A program made the position numbers and the translations under genes. A DNA stretch of 46,384 bases from assembly GCA_905236705.1 (NCBI GenBank), contig CAJOOZ010000122.1:1-46384 (forward strand), in the 5' to 3' direction. This stretch comes from an uncultured Lachnospiraceae bacterium. Lineage in GTDB: Bacteria > Bacillota > Clostridia > Lachnospirales > Lachnospiraceae. Below the pieces are notes generated by a model. The model had not been told where the DNA came from. It saw nothing but the letters and a program-made list of their open reading frames with translations, and ran no database searches. Shown here in pieces: positions 16,323 to 25,502 of the stretch. The number at the start of each line of letters is the position of its first letter. Position 1 is the stretch's first letter.

Positions 16323-18469
16323 AAAGACAGATCAGGGATCTCTATCTGGATTTCGAGCAGATGGTCATCGACAATGAAAAACACAAGCTGCCATGGATCG
16401 TCAGGATCCTGGTCTGCTTCATCTTATGTGTAACAACTGCCGTTCTGCTGGAATTTGCCATCTTTCAATTCCGTGCCGTGACCGGCGGCTATGAGCCGGT
16501 CCGTTTTGAAGGCAGTGAGGCAGATTCTGACGGGAACGGTGATTTTACGTTTCTAAGAGACAGGGTGCTGGTGCCTCTGACCGAGGATGAGACAAAAAGC
16601 ATTCTGGTGGAGAGGAACAATCACAAGCTTTTATCCGATTATCTTGGCACACAGCAGGAGGAGACAGAGGATGAAACGCTGGTGGAAAAAGAGGACGGCA
16701 GTTTTTACAGATATACCGACAGAATGATATATCATGTAAAGCTTCCACGCGAAATGTATATCAAAAAGCTGGATCTGAGACTGGCCATGATGAAGGAGGC
16801 GGATGCAGGATACTCCGTCACCCTGTTTGAGCAGGGCGAGCAAAAGGGTGAGCCGGTGTATTGCAGTATCAGCTACAAGATAGGTGCAGGGATCGCCAAC
16901 ATAGACCAAAAGGCGGATGAGATCGAGATCTGTGTGATGACATCCGAAAGTCCGGATCAGGGAGAGGTCTTTTTTGATATCAGCAATGAATTTGAGCCGA
17001 ATCTGATGCGTATTCTGTTCATCAGTCTGACGTTTCTGTTTATTTCCCTCCTTATGGAATGCAAATGCCTGGTGGAAGGCAGACCGGAGTGGAGCTTTGC
17101 GCTGATCTGTCTCGGTCTCGGTCTTTTGCTCATTTTCGGGATCGGTACCAATCAGGTCGGCTATGATGAACATGTTCATGCCAAAACCGCTTACAAGCTT
17201 TCCTTCGGGCAGACGATCGAAACCACGGAGACAGCGCTTCAGATGAGTGGCAACCTGCTTCCCTTCTTCCACAACCCCGAGGAGCGTCAGCTGGTCAACG
17301 CTTACGAGAATCTGAATCATGATTACAGCTGGGCGGATATCGGATTTCAGAGCAGAATGGTACGTCCGGAGACAAGAGTATATTATCCCATGGCGCTGGG
17401 ATTCTTTCTGGGAAGGATTCTGAAGCTTTCCTTTCCGCTGACGGTGGCACTGGCCAAGCTGGGCAATCTGCTTCTGTATATCCTGGTCTGCTTTTTTGCC
17501 ATCAGGCTGGCGGAACGATACAAGGAACTGGTATGTATTGTGGCGCTGCTGCCCGGCAGTGTGTTTCAGGCCGCGTCTCTCAGCTACGATCCTGTGGTCA
17601 ACAGCTTTCTGCTGCTGGGATGCGTCCTTATGTACAATGAATTTCTGGAGCCGGAGGCCAGACTGAAGTGGCAGAATCTGTTGCTTATGCTTCTGTCCTT
17701 TGTGATTGGCTGCCAGTCCAAACCCATCTATATCCTGATGGTGTGCATGATGCTGTTTCTGGGCAGACGCAAATTTGAAAATCCGCTGCAGGAATGGGTC
17801 TGCAAGTTTTCAATCCTGGTGCTGGCGGGTCTGATGCTCTATAATATCTTCAAACCCACACCGGCGGCGGGCAGTGATTACGATCTGGTGGGTAATCTGG
17901 ATTTCGCGGGAGACAAGCGCAGTGTAGGTTCGAGTGTGACGGGACAGATTGGTTATATTTTTCAAAATCCCGTGACGTATACGGTGGTTCTGCTCGGACA
18001 GATGGGCAAAATGCTCTTTTCCTATCTGATTGGAGGCAGCGGCTTTTTCCAGTACGGCTATCTGGGAAGTGCTCCCATGGCCGCCAGCTGGGTCATCCTG
18101 GCGATGGCGGTTTATCTGGCCGTTACCAGACCTTTGGCACGAAATGAAGAAAAAGGCCACAGCTTTCTGCAGCATAAAAATCTGGGGATGCGCAATATAG
18201 TTCTGACCGTGATCATGTGTTTCGGTGTTTCGGCCGTGATCTGGACATCGATGTATGTCAGCTATACACCGGTTGGCGCATCCGAGATCCGCGGGGTTCA
18301 GGGCAGATATTTTACGCCTCTGTTCCTGCCGCTTTTGCTCTGCCTGTGTTCCGAAAAGAAGACGGGGCATCTGACCAGGCTCGGACGCAACAGACTGATG
18401 TTTGCCATGATGACGGGACTGAACCTTTTGATGTTCCTGTTTCTGGTGCTGCTGGTATACGATGTATAA
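16319..18469 (+). CDS. DUF2142-type multi-pass membrane protein
   Basis: 716 residues. One transmembrane helix near residues 25-45 is followed by an extracytoplasmic beta-rich domain (about 60-230) and then about ten membrane segments. The segment GTNQVGYDEHVHAKTAYKL near residue 275 and SVFQAASLSYDPVVNSF near 415 match the DUF2142 family, GT-C-like membrane proteins usually found in polysaccharide loci. The DEH motif in the first large loop fits the acidic catalytic site of GT-C glycosyltransferases, but the activity is not established. It overlaps the upstream ectodomain gene by 4 bp. About 75 bp with inverted repeats separate it from the next glycosyltransferase. Confidence 0.85.
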   Translation: MKRQIRDLYLDFEQMVIDNEKHKLPWIVRILVCFILCVTTAVLLEFAIFQFRAVTGGYEPVRFEGSEADSDGNGDFTFLRDRVLVPLTEDETKSILVERNNHKLLSDYLGTQQEETEDETLVEKEDGSFYRYTDRMIYHVKLPREMYIKKLDLRLAMMKEADAGYSVTLFEQGEQKGEPVYCSISYKIGAGIANIDQKADEIEICVMTSESPDQGEVFFDISNEFEPNLMRILFISLTFLFISLLMECKCLVEGRPEWSFALICLGLGLLLIFGIGTNQVGYDEHVHAKTAYKLSFGQTIETTETALQMSGNLLPFFHNPEERQLVNAYENLNHDYSWADIGFQSRMVRPETRVYYPMALGFFLGRILKLSFPLTVALAKLGNLLLYILVCFFAIRLAERYKELVCIVALLPGSVFQAASLSYDPVVNSFLLLGCVLMYNEFLEPEARLKWQNLLLMLLSFVIGCQSKPIYILMVCMMLFLGRRKFENPLQEWVCKFSILVLAGLMLYNIFKPTPAAGSDYDLVGNLDFAGDKRSVGSSVTGQIGYIFQNPVTYTVVLLGQMGKMLFSYLIGGSGFFQYGYLGSAPMAASWVILAMAVYLAVTRPLARNEEKGHSFLQHKNLGMRNIVLTVIMCFGVSAVIWTSMYVSYTPVGASEIRGVQGRYFTPLFLPLLLCLCSEKKTGHLTRLGRNRLMFAMMTGLNLLMFLFLVLLVYDV

Positions 18470-18525
18470 AACTGCGTTAGCAGCGATTTTATAACGAGCA
18501 AAAAGCGAAGCGTTTGCGAGTTTAA
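18468..18525 (+). repeat. Intergenic inverted repeats with AACGAGCAA
   Basis: First hairpin: AAAA-CTGC (18468-18475), loop GTTA, GCAG (18480-18483), with TTTT at 18487-18490. Second: GCAAA (18498-18502) pairs with TTTGC (18513-18517) around a GCGAAGC mini-hairpin (18505-18511). AACGAGCAA at 18493 is identical to the sequence after the flhP stop at 5801. The first hairpin with its short T run may act as a weak terminator. Confidence 0.6.
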
Positions 18526-18545
18526 CAGATAGGAAAAGGATAAAT

Positions 18546-19628
18546 ATGCGAGAAGATGGACATGGCACAAATTCAGACAGCGACAGAGAGTCTCTCATAT
18601 CCGTGATCATTCCCGTGTATCATTGCCGCTCAACGCTGCGGGCTGCAGCTGAAAGCGTGCTGGGACAGAGCTATGGCAACACGGAGCTGTTGCTGGTGCC
18701 GAACGGCAGGGATGAGGATGGCAGCGGGGCGATGTGTGACAAGATCGCCGGCAGAGATTCCAGAGTCCGCGTTGTGCAGTGTGAAAAAAAGGGTGTTTCG
18801 GCGGCACGCAACGAGGGGATCAGGCAGGCAGCCGGCGGGATGATCGCATTTCTGGACAGTGACGATATCATGCCCGAGGGAGCTCTTTTGGCTATGGCAG
18901 AGGCTATGAAGCGTGATGGAAGCGGGCTGGTCATTGCCGGCTTCGATCATCTGTATTTCGGACATAAAGTCCGTAAGCACCCACGCCTTAGTGGCGGTAT
19001 CGACCCCGGCACCGACAGAGAGACAATGAAGCAGCTGTATACGGACGGCTTTCTCAATATGCCCTGGAACAAGCTCTATCGCAGAGACAGGATCAATGCT
19101 TTGTTTCCGGAGGATCTGTCATTGGGAGAAGATCTTTGTTTCAATCAGGAGTATATTCTGAATGCACGCAGGATCACCGTATTGCAGGAGAGCGTGTGCG
19201 TCTATCTGCAAAACGAGAGGCAGGAGAGCTTGTCCGGCGGACGGCGGGATGACAGGATCGAAGTCTGTCTGCGCCTGTATCGGGAATCAAAGCGGTTTTT
19301 TATCCGGCTTTGGAAACTGAAAAAAGGACAACAGGATCAGCTTTCCTTTCTGGATGACAAGGTGGTGGGCACGTTTCTGGATGAACTGGGACTGCTGGGC
19401 GTATCCGGACACACAAGAGAAAAGACGGAAGAGATCGATGCCTATGCAGCCGCGATCCTAAGGTTCACATGCGGCGGAAAAAAGAAGATCACTTTTGAAT
19501 ATCCGGATCACAGGCTGATCTATCGGGCCGTTCTGACAGGAAACAGGAGCCTGCTTCGATGCCTTTTGTCCGGCAGAGGCGCTCTTGTGAGAGTGAAAAG
19601 GAAACTGCAACGGGAGGGAAGAGCATGA
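18546..19628 (+). CDS. Family 2 glycosyltransferase with altered nucleotide motif
   Basis: GT-A fold glycosyltransferase of family 2, 360 residues, cytoplasmic face, likely building the surface polysaccharide. ISVIIPVYHCRSTLRAAAES near residue 18 begins the fold, and AFLDSDD near 101 is the metal-binding D-x-D. The strand that normally reads VDDGS reads LLLVPNGRDEDGSG instead, so the first acidic residues are Pro-Asn; nucleotide binding may be altered. NMPWNKLYRR near 174 and GEDLCFNQEY near 196 are the usual acceptor-side motifs. AGGAAAAGGA precedes the ATG. It overlaps the next GT2 by 4 bp. The donor sugar cannot be inferred. Confidence 0.88.
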   Translation: MREDGHGTNSDSDRESLISVIIPVYHCRSTLRAAAESVLGQSYGNTELLLVPNGRDEDGSGAMCDKIAGRDSRVRVVQCEKKGVSAARNEGIRQAAGGMIAFLDSDDIMPEGALLAMAEAMKRDGSGLVIAGFDHLYFGHKVRKHPRLSGGIDPGTDRETMKQLYTDGFLNMPWNKLYRRDRINALFPEDLSLGEDLCFNQEYILNARRITVLQESVCVYLQNERQESLSGGRRDDRIEVCLRLYRESKRFFIRLWKLKKGQQDQLSFLDDKVVGTFLDELGLLGVSGHTREKTEEIDAYAAAILRFTCGGKKKITFEYPDHRLIYRAVLTGNRSLLRCLLSGRGALVRVKRKLQREGRA

Positions 19629-20650
19629 AACCGCTGATCTCGGTGATCATACCTGTCTATCAGGTGGAGGCGTATCTGAGAAGAGCCGTGGATTCTGTGC
19701 TGGCACAGACCTATCGGAATCTGGATATCATTCTGGTGGATGACGGTTCACCGGACCGGTGCGGCGCGATCTGTGATGAATATGCATCCAGAGAAGCCAG
19801 AGTCAGGGTGGTGCACAAGCAAAACGGCGGTCTTTCGGATGCCAGAAATGCAGGCCTGGATGTGGCAGGCGGGGATTATATCGCATTTCTGGACAGTGAT
19901 GATTATTATGCGCCCTGCTTTATTGAAGTGCTGTATGAAGAACTGATCCGGCATCACGCGCAGGTTTCGATCTGCCAATATGAAGTGACGGGATCCGGCA
20001 GCGGCAACGGCCCTGATTTTGCCGGCTATGAAGAGAAATGGCGCAGCGGACAGGCAGATATATCCGTTTATTCCAAAGCGGAGCTTTTGCAAAACCAGTA
20101 TGATGCCATTTGTGAGGATGCCACCTATTTTATTGTATCCTGGAACAAGCTGTATGATGCAAGACTCTGGAAGGAGATCCGATTTCCGAAAGGGCGGATC
20201 CACGAGGATGAGGCTACCACATATAAGGTGCTGGAGAGGGCGTCAAAAGGAGTTTATTTAAGGCTGCCGTTGTATGCATATTTTTCTTCGGCGGGCAGCA
20301 TTACCAGAGACCGGTTTTCAGTCAAACGTCTGGACTGGGCATATGCGATGACGGACAGGATCCGTTATTTTGAAAAAAAGGGGCAGTTTTCACTGGCCAG
20401 AGCCGCACTCCGAGCCAGGGCGGATGGCTGTATCCGGTATTACTATCCGCTGCGTTCCCAGGTCAGGGCAAGCAGAAAAGAGCAGCTCATCCTGAAGGAC
20501 TGCGTCAGGGAGGCACTTGTGACCAACCGGATCGGAAGAGCACAGGAGCGGCATTTTCTGCCCCTTCGTACCGTGATCGGATACAGGATCTTTCTGCTCT
20601 CGCCCACGCTGTACAGGAAGATAAGCAGGCAAAGAATACCGGTCGTATAA
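19625..20650 (+). CDS. Family 2 glycosyltransferase
   Basis: 341 residues of GT-A family 2. Canonical motifs: ISVIIPVYQVEAYLRRAVDS at the start, IILVDDGSPDRCGAICDEYA near residue 37, GGLSDARNAGLD near 72 and AFLDSDDYYAP near 88. SWNKLYDARLWKEIRFPKGRIHEDEATT near 173 is the family acceptor/catalytic segment. The ATG at 19625 overlaps the previous stop (ATGA) and has a GGGAGGGAAG site, which rules out the upstream ATG at 19559. No transmembrane segment. Probably adds one sugar to a lipid-linked repeat unit. The next GT2 follows after 25 bp. Confidence 0.92.
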   Translation: MKPLISVIIPVYQVEAYLRRAVDSVLAQTYRNLDIILVDDGSPDRCGAICDEYASREARVRVVHKQNGGLSDARNAGLDVAGGDYIAFLDSDDYYAPCFIEVLYEELIRHHAQVSICQYEVTGSGSGNGPDFAGYEEKWRSGQADISVYSKAELLQNQYDAICEDATYFIVSWNKLYDARLWKEIRFPKGRIHEDEATTYKVLERASKGVYLRLPLYAYFSSAGSITRDRFSVKRLDWAYAMTDRIRYFEKKGQFSLARAALRARADGCIRYYYPLRSQVRASRKEQLILKDCVREALVTNRIGRAQERHFLPLRTVIGYRIFLLSPTLYRKISRQRIPVV

Positions 20651-20675
20651 AGATGATGATAATAGGGGGGATAAG

Positions 20676-21704
20676 ATGCCGAAGGTATCCGTGATCGTTC
20701 CGGTTTACAATATGGAAAAATATCTGGACCGTTGTATGGAGGCTCTCAGGGCACAGACGCTGGATGATCTTCAGATCGTACTGGTGGATGACGGCAGCGT
20801 TGATCGTTCCGGAAAAATGTGTGATGATTACAGTCTCTATTACAGTCAGGTAAAAGTGATCCACCAGAAGAACAAGGGGCTGACTGCGGCATGGAAAGCC
20901 GGCAGCGCGGCTGCAGACGGAGATTATCTGGGGTATGTGGATGCTGATGATTTTATTGATGCGGATATGTACGAAAGACTCTATGAGCGCGCCGCACAGA
21001 CGGATGCGGACATTGTCTGCTGCGGACTGGAGCACGTTTATGAAGATGAGCCGGGACGAAGCTGGAAAGAGCAGGTGGAACTGCCCGGGGACAGTTACAC
21101 GGCAGAAAAGCTGAAGGAGGTGATCAGCGAAGGACTGATCAATAACGGCAGCTTTATGGGCAGAAACCTTTTGCCCAATCGTGTGACCAAGCTGGTGAAA
21201 AGAGAGCTGGTACTCAAAAATCTTGCGCTGTGCTCGGACGAAGTCAGTATAGGAGAGGATTTCCAGTTTACGATCTGTATGTTCTTAGACGCCAAAAGAG
21301 TGGAGATCATAAAGGATTTCTATCCCTATCACTACTATATGCAGCCGGCATCCATGACCATGAAGCACGATCCGGATTATATGAAAAAGATTGCCGTCAT
21401 GCGAAAGAGTCTGAGCGGTATCGTCAAGGCCAAGGGGCATGAGGAACTGACGGATCAGATCTGGAATGATTATCTGTGTCTGACGGTGCTTTATATCAAA
21501 GGGATCGTCGTAAAGCAAAAGCATTTGCCTTACCGTATGCTGAAACGACAGATGAAAAAAGTAGTCACTTCAAGAAGTGTCTCCTGGGCACTGTGGCATT
21601 ATGATATGCCGGATCTGACCATGGCGGAAAAGCTGTTTCTCTTTTTCATGAAAGTGCAGTGGTACCGGGCAATTTATCTGGCAGTGAGAATCTATTTCAG
21701 ATGA
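20676..21704 (+). CDS. Family 2 glycosyltransferase
   Basis: 342-residue GT-A family 2 enzyme. VSVIVPVYNMEKYLDRCMEAL at the N-terminus, IVLVDDGSVDRSGKMCDDYS near residue 33 and YVDADDFIDADMYERLYE near 86 are the nucleotide and metal motifs. NRVTKLVKREL near 167 and IGEDFQFTICMFL near 190 are the acceptor-side motifs. The site ATAGGGGGGATAAG precedes the ATG. Third of three consecutive GT2 genes in one probable operon; it overlaps the following GT-C gene by 4 bp. Confidence 0.92.
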   Translation: MPKVSVIVPVYNMEKYLDRCMEALRAQTLDDLQIVLVDDGSVDRSGKMCDDYSLYYSQVKVIHQKNKGLTAAWKAGSAAADGDYLGYVDADDFIDADMYERLYERAAQTDADIVCCGLEHVYEDEPGRSWKEQVELPGDSYTAEKLKEVISEGLINNGSFMGRNLLPNRVTKLVKRELVLKNLALCSDEVSIGEDFQFTICMFLDAKRVEIIKDFYPYHYYMQPASMTMKHDPDYMKKIAVMRKSLSGIVKAKGHEELTDQIWNDYLCLTVLYIKGIVVKQKHLPYRMLKRQMKKVVTSRSVSWALWHYDMPDLTMAEKLFLFFMKVQWYRAIYLAVRIYFR

Positions 21705-23317
21705 AGATGAGTGAAAAACAAAAGAAAATCGCATATTGGACTTGTTTTTTGCTGCTTCTGGCAGTGCTGGTCTTTTTGTGTTTTTTTAAGCTGACGGCCA
21801 AGTATGTAGATCCCTGGGACGAGGCCCGTCACGGGGTTAATGCCCTGGAGATGCTCCGCGGCGGCAGCGTGATACAGAATACCTATCTGAGACAGGCGGA
21901 CTATTATAACTTAAAGCCGCCTCTTTCCATGTGGTGCATCATGGTGGGACTGAAGCTTTTTCCGGATCCCGTACTGGCGCTGAGGTTTTATTCTGCCCTC
22001 TGTTATGTGCTTCTGGCGCTGATCACGTCTCTGGCGGTCAGAAAGATATCGGATACGGCCTCTTTGTTCACCCTGGCGGCGCTGAGCATCAATATGACAC
22101 CCTTTCTGGCGCACATGGTCAGAGCCGGCGATGCGGACAGTCTGTACTGCCTTCTGTTTACCGCTGCGATGCTGGCTATGATGAGGATACGCCAAAACCA
22201 CAGATTTTTATATCTGTGCGGTTTTCTGTTCTCTCTTGCCTTTCTGACCAAAAGCTTCCATGCCCTGACTATAGCGGCAATCGGCGGCCTGTTTCTGATA
22301 CTGACCCGGCAGCTGACAGAGATTTCCCTTAAAGAATGGCTTTGCTTTATCCTGTGCACCGCGCTTCCCGTTCTCATCTGGGTCTGCCTGCGCTACAGGA
22401 TCGACGGGACGACTTTTTTTGTAAAGATGTGGGAGACCGATGTGTTGGGCCGGACCGGCGGAGAACTGCACAGCAATCCGACTCCCTTCTGGTATTATCT
22501 GGAATATTATTTTACACCGGTGATCATGGGCAAAATGCAGGTATACACCTGGGCGCTTGCGGTGACGGCAGCGGCAGGGATCCTGCGGTGCGCAGAGCGT
22601 GTCAGGGGCGGCCATAGCGCCGTGAGAGAACAGGCTGCAGAAGAAAAAAAAGACGGGATCATCCGTCTTCATTCGGATCAGATCATTGCACTGACGCTTT
22701 GGATCCTGGTCCCCTTTCTGGCTTTTTCGGCGGTATCCAACAAGCTGCTGTGGTATGTATATCCTGCGGTGACGGGACTGATGGTGCTGGCGGGGATCAG
22801 CTGCGGCATTCTGCTTAGCAGGCTTGCGAACCTGCCTGAAAAGAAAATACGAAGAGCCGCCGCAGGGTTGTTTCTGGCGGCGACGGTATGTTGTTATTGC
22901 TGGTATGCGGCGGGGATCTGGCATATCACGAATGCCCAGGGCTATAATGAGTTTCAGATCCTGATCCGCGCTCTGGCCGGGGAGGATAAGGCCATATCGG
23001 TGATGGAGGAGATGGCCTCCGGCGATGATCGGGTGACTGTCCCGAAAACCGGTTATCAAAACTGCCGCATCTATGTGGATCATGAGAACGGTAATGCTAT
23101 CTGGGCCCAGCAGGATGTGTTCGTGGCTGAAGCTTTCGGAAATTATGACTGTCGGGACGGCGGGATCATGGAGATTCTGGCAAGTCCGTCGCATGAGGAG
23201 CAGAAAGGGCTGATCCTGGTTCAGAGGCAGACCTACGAGGTGCTTGCACTTTTGTATGACGACTGCACGTTGGTGGCGCAGAGCCCCGAATATCTGGCTC
23301 TGGAGGTTGAATACTAG
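21701..23317 (+). CDS. GT-C glycosyltransferase, PMT/ArnT-like (family 39)
   Basis: 538-residue polytopic protein of the PMT/ArnT superfamily, which transfers sugars from polyprenyl-phosphate donors on the outer face of the membrane. The first extracellular loop carries the diagnostic pattern YVDPWDEARHGVNALEM with D and E near residues 37-39, followed by NLKPPLSMW, both hallmarks of the family. About ten transmembrane segments lie before residue 400, then a soluble C-terminal domain. The ATG at 21701 overlaps the preceding stop; a second ATG at 21707 is possible, and neither has a strong ribosome site, consistent with coupling. No obvious terminator follows before the next promoter. Confidence 0.88.
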   Translation: MKMSEKQKKIAYWTCFLLLLAVLVFLCFFKLTAKYVDPWDEARHGVNALEMLRGGSVIQNTYLRQADYYNLKPPLSMWCIMVGLKLFPDPVLALRFYSALCYVLLALITSLAVRKISDTASLFTLAALSINMTPFLAHMVRAGDADSLYCLLFTAAMLAMMRIRQNHRFLYLCGFLFSLAFLTKSFHALTIAAIGGLFLILTRQLTEISLKEWLCFILCTALPVLIWVCLRYRIDGTTFFVKMWETDVLGRTGGELHSNPTPFWYYLEYYFTPVIMGKMQVYTWALAVTAAAGILRCAERVRGGHSAVREQAAEEKKDGIIRLHSDQIIALTLWILVPFLAFSAVSNKLLWYVYPAVTGLMVLAGISCGILLSRLANLPEKKIRRAAAGLFLAATVCCYCWYAAGIWHITNAQGYNEFQILIRALAGEDKAISVMEEMASGDDRVTVPKTGYQNCRIYVDHENGNAIWAQQDVFVAEAFGNYDCRDGGIMEILASPSHEEQKGLILVQRQTYEVLALLYDDCTLVAQSPEYLALEVEY

Positions 23318-23335
23318 CGGGATTGCAAAAATTAT

Positions 23336-23364
23336 GTGACAAAGGGACAAAAGGATGGTATAAT
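23336..23364 (+). promoter_or_regulatory. Sigma-A type promoter for the DUF3048 gene
   Basis: GTGACA (23336-23341; 5 of 6), a 17-bp spacer, then perfect TATAAT (23359-23364). Expected start near 23371, a leader of about 37 nt with AGGAGGAAG before the ATG. Confidence 0.78.
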
Positions 23365-23407
23365 TTTGACATTGTGAGATTTTCCAAAACAGGAGGAAGA
23401 CCGTATA

Positions 23408-24577
23408 ATGAAAAAAATGAGAGTGATTCTGCTTACGGCAGCCATATCAACGGCAATGCTTGCAGGCTGCGGAAAAAAGGAGGAGGAAATGCCGGTGGCA
23501 GAGCCGGTGATTGAGGAAGCAGCAGAGGATACAACCCTGGAAGAGATAGAGACGGATGTGGAGGAGGATGCGGCAAATACGGTAAAGCCCCCCAAGGGCA
23601 AACGTTTTTCAACCCTGACGGGTGAGGTGATCGGCAAGAAGACCTATCAGACCAGACCCCTTGCCATTATGCTCCCTACCGACAAGGCAGCACAGCCCCA
23701 ATACGGCATCGGCAATGCGGGTGTATTGTACGAATGTATGGAAGAGGGCGATATGTCCAGACAGATGGCGATCATTGAGAAATGGCAGGATATCAAGACA
23801 CTGGGCAATGTCAGAAGCTGCCGCGACTACTACGTATACTGGGCAATGGAATGGGACCCCATTCTGGTACATTTCGGTGGTCCTTACTATCTGGCCAGCG
23901 TGACCAGCAGAGATGATGTGCACAATATCACGGGCTGCGCGGTAAATTCAACCAGCAGCGCACCGGGCAGCAATGCTTTTTACAGAACCTCCGACAAGGT
24001 GGTTCCGCACAATGCCTATACCAGCGGAGAAAAGCTGGTGGCACAGTGTGAAAGTCTCGGATACAGTCTCGAACATGACTGGGATGTGTTCATGGCAGAG
24101 CATTTCCTGTATAACAGGGAGGGCGGAAATACCCTGGCAAATGCAAGCGGCAGCTTTGATGCCACGGAGATCAGCCTGTCCAAGGCTTTCCCTTATACCA
24201 AGTCGTCCCTGACCTATGATCCCGAGTCCGGTCTGTACAAAAAGAATCTCTACGAAAAGTCGCAGATCGACGGAACCACGGGTGAGCAGCTGACCTTTGA
24301 AAATGTCATCGTGCAGTTTGCGCATTATGAAGTCAGAGATGCCAAGGGTTATCTGGCGTTTCGGGATCATGATACGACCCATGACGGATATTACATCACC
24401 AAGGGCAAGGCGGTTCACATTCTCTGGGGCAAGACGGGCGACTTTGTACCCACCAGATATTATTATGACGATCTGACCCAGGTGGATATGAACCCGGGCA
24501 AGACCTATATCGCAGTGGTACAGGATGACAGGAGCGTAAATATCAACGGTACCGATTACGAGTGCAAAAATAAATGA
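23408..24577 (+). CDS. DUF3048 (YerB-like) lipoprotein
   Basis: 389-residue secreted lipoprotein. The signal peptide ends in the lipobox LAGC (Cys21), followed by an acidic, Glu/Val-rich linker to about residue 60. The main domain matches DUF3048/YerB: STLTGEVIGKKTYQTRPLAIM, then YECMEEGDMSRQMAIIEKW, then NVRSCRDYYVYWAMEWDPILVHFGG, and a C-terminal half ending in TYIAVVQDDRSVNING. Members are extracytoplasmic lipoproteins of Firmicutes; the function is unknown, with an envelope-associated role likely. It has its own promoter and strong RBS and is followed by a hairpin, so it is a single-gene unit between glycan genes. Confidence 0.88.
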   Translation: MKKMRVILLTAAISTAMLAGCGKKEEEMPVAEPVIEEAAEDTTLEEIETDVEEDAANTVKPPKGKRFSTLTGEVIGKKTYQTRPLAIMLPTDKAAQPQYGIGNAGVLYECMEEGDMSRQMAIIEKWQDIKTLGNVRSCRDYYVYWAMEWDPILVHFGGPYYLASVTSRDDVHNITGCAVNSTSSAPGSNAFYRTSDKVVPHNAYTSGEKLVAQCESLGYSLEHDWDVFMAEHFLYNREGGNTLANASGSFDATEISLSKAFPYTKSSLTYDPESGLYKKNLYEKSQIDGTTGEQLTFENVIVQFAHYEVRDAKGYLAFRDHDTTHDGYYITKGKAVHILWGKTGDFVPTRYYYDDLTQVDMNPGKTYIAVVQDDRSVNINGTDYECKNK

Positions 24578-24630
24578 TGCCGGCTGACCTGTATGAGCCG
24601 TGCTCAAAGATGTCGGCACAGTAAAATACG

Positions 24631-24663
24631 ACCCCACGCAAGCAGACCGCTCGTGTGGGGTTT
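24631..24663 (+). terminator. Hairpin between convergent genes, probable bidirectional terminator
   Basis: ACCCCAC (24631-24637) pairs with GTGGGGT (24655-24661), with T's following to 24663 and A's before the left arm on the other strand. It lies between the DUF3048 gene and a reverse-strand gene ending at 24687, so it can serve both. Confidence 0.6.
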
Positions 24664-24686
24664 CATTATGACCATTTCATATGATA

Positions 24687-25469
24687 TCATGTATCCTGAC
24701 CTGCGATGAGCTTCGGGATCTTGTGCATATCAGCGGCGATATCCGTAAAGGATGAATAATAGCTGCCGATGATCTGCTCCGTTTCCGAGAGGCAGATCAG
24801 ATCCACCAGGGCATCCCTGATACCGGAAACCGTGTTGCGGGACAGATCCCTTTCTGTATTGGAGATGATCCTGTCGCCAAAGCGCTCTCTGAGCGCGGCT
24901 TCTTCTGCAGGATCGTCGGTGGCCAGATAAAATATGGTATCGTCGGATGCGGCGATTTCCCGTTCCATGGCACGGACAAAGGCATCGGTGGAACTGCCAG
25001 AAATAGCGGGCTTGTTGTCTGTCCTGCGGATATGTATGCCGACCTTGCGCCCGCCGGCTTTATCCAGCAGCCGGTCCGCCTTTTGGCGGATTTCTTTTGA
25101 GGGCGTAAACGGACTGTAATCGGGATTTTTGAAAAAATGTTCCTCGGTGGCAATATACAGACGGGTGGGCAGGCTGTTGCAGTAGTCTTCATGCAGACCG
25201 TTCTCATCCCTGTTACCGCGGATCTCCTCGTTGCCGATCTGTTTGCTCGAAAGCTGGTAAAACAGCTTGACGGGATCCCATTTGGAATGAATATTGCGCA
25301 GCGTAAAGGCGTCCGTCGGCTGAAACAGCTCCTCAAAAGGGCAGCCGAGCTCAGGGTTTACATTCCAGATGACATGCAGATCCTGACCACGTTTTTCGGC
25401 CAGTACGCGGGCGGAATTTATTGCCCGTATTCTATTGCATAAACCACCGATAGGGGCTAAGATGAACAT
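24687..25469 (-). CDS. Fucosyltransferase-like glycosyltransferase
   Basis: 260 residues. The N-terminus (MFILAPIGGLCNRIRAINSARVL) and the motif VGIHIRRTDNK near residue 142 (HxRRxD type) point to the NodZ / alpha-1,2- or O-fucosyltransferase-like GT-B superfamily, in which the Arg pair binds GDP-fucose. YLATDDPAEEAALRERFG and a C-terminal ETEQIIGSYYSSFTDIAA also fit. The donor is not provable from sequence. It is a lone reverse-strand gene between two forward units, with AAGGAG 9 nt upstream of its ATG and a weak promoter shared with the divergent gene. Lone opposite orientation suggests it was inserted into the locus. Confidence 0.8.
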   Translation of the reverse strand: MFILAPIGGLCNRIRAINSARVLAEKRGQDLHVIWNVNPELGCPFEELFQPTDAFTLRNIHSKWDPVKLFYQLSSKQIGNEEIRGNRDENGLHEDYCNSLPTRLYIATEEHFFKNPDYSPFTPSKEIRQKADRLLDKAGGRKVGIHIRRTDNKPAISGSSTDAFVRAMEREIAASDDTIFYLATDDPAEEAALRERFGDRIISNTERDLSRNTVSGIRDALVDLICLSETEQIIGSYYSSFTDIAADMHKIPKLIAGQDT

Positions 25470-25502
25470 AGTTTATGACTCCTTTTCCTCATCATCATAA
25501 AC

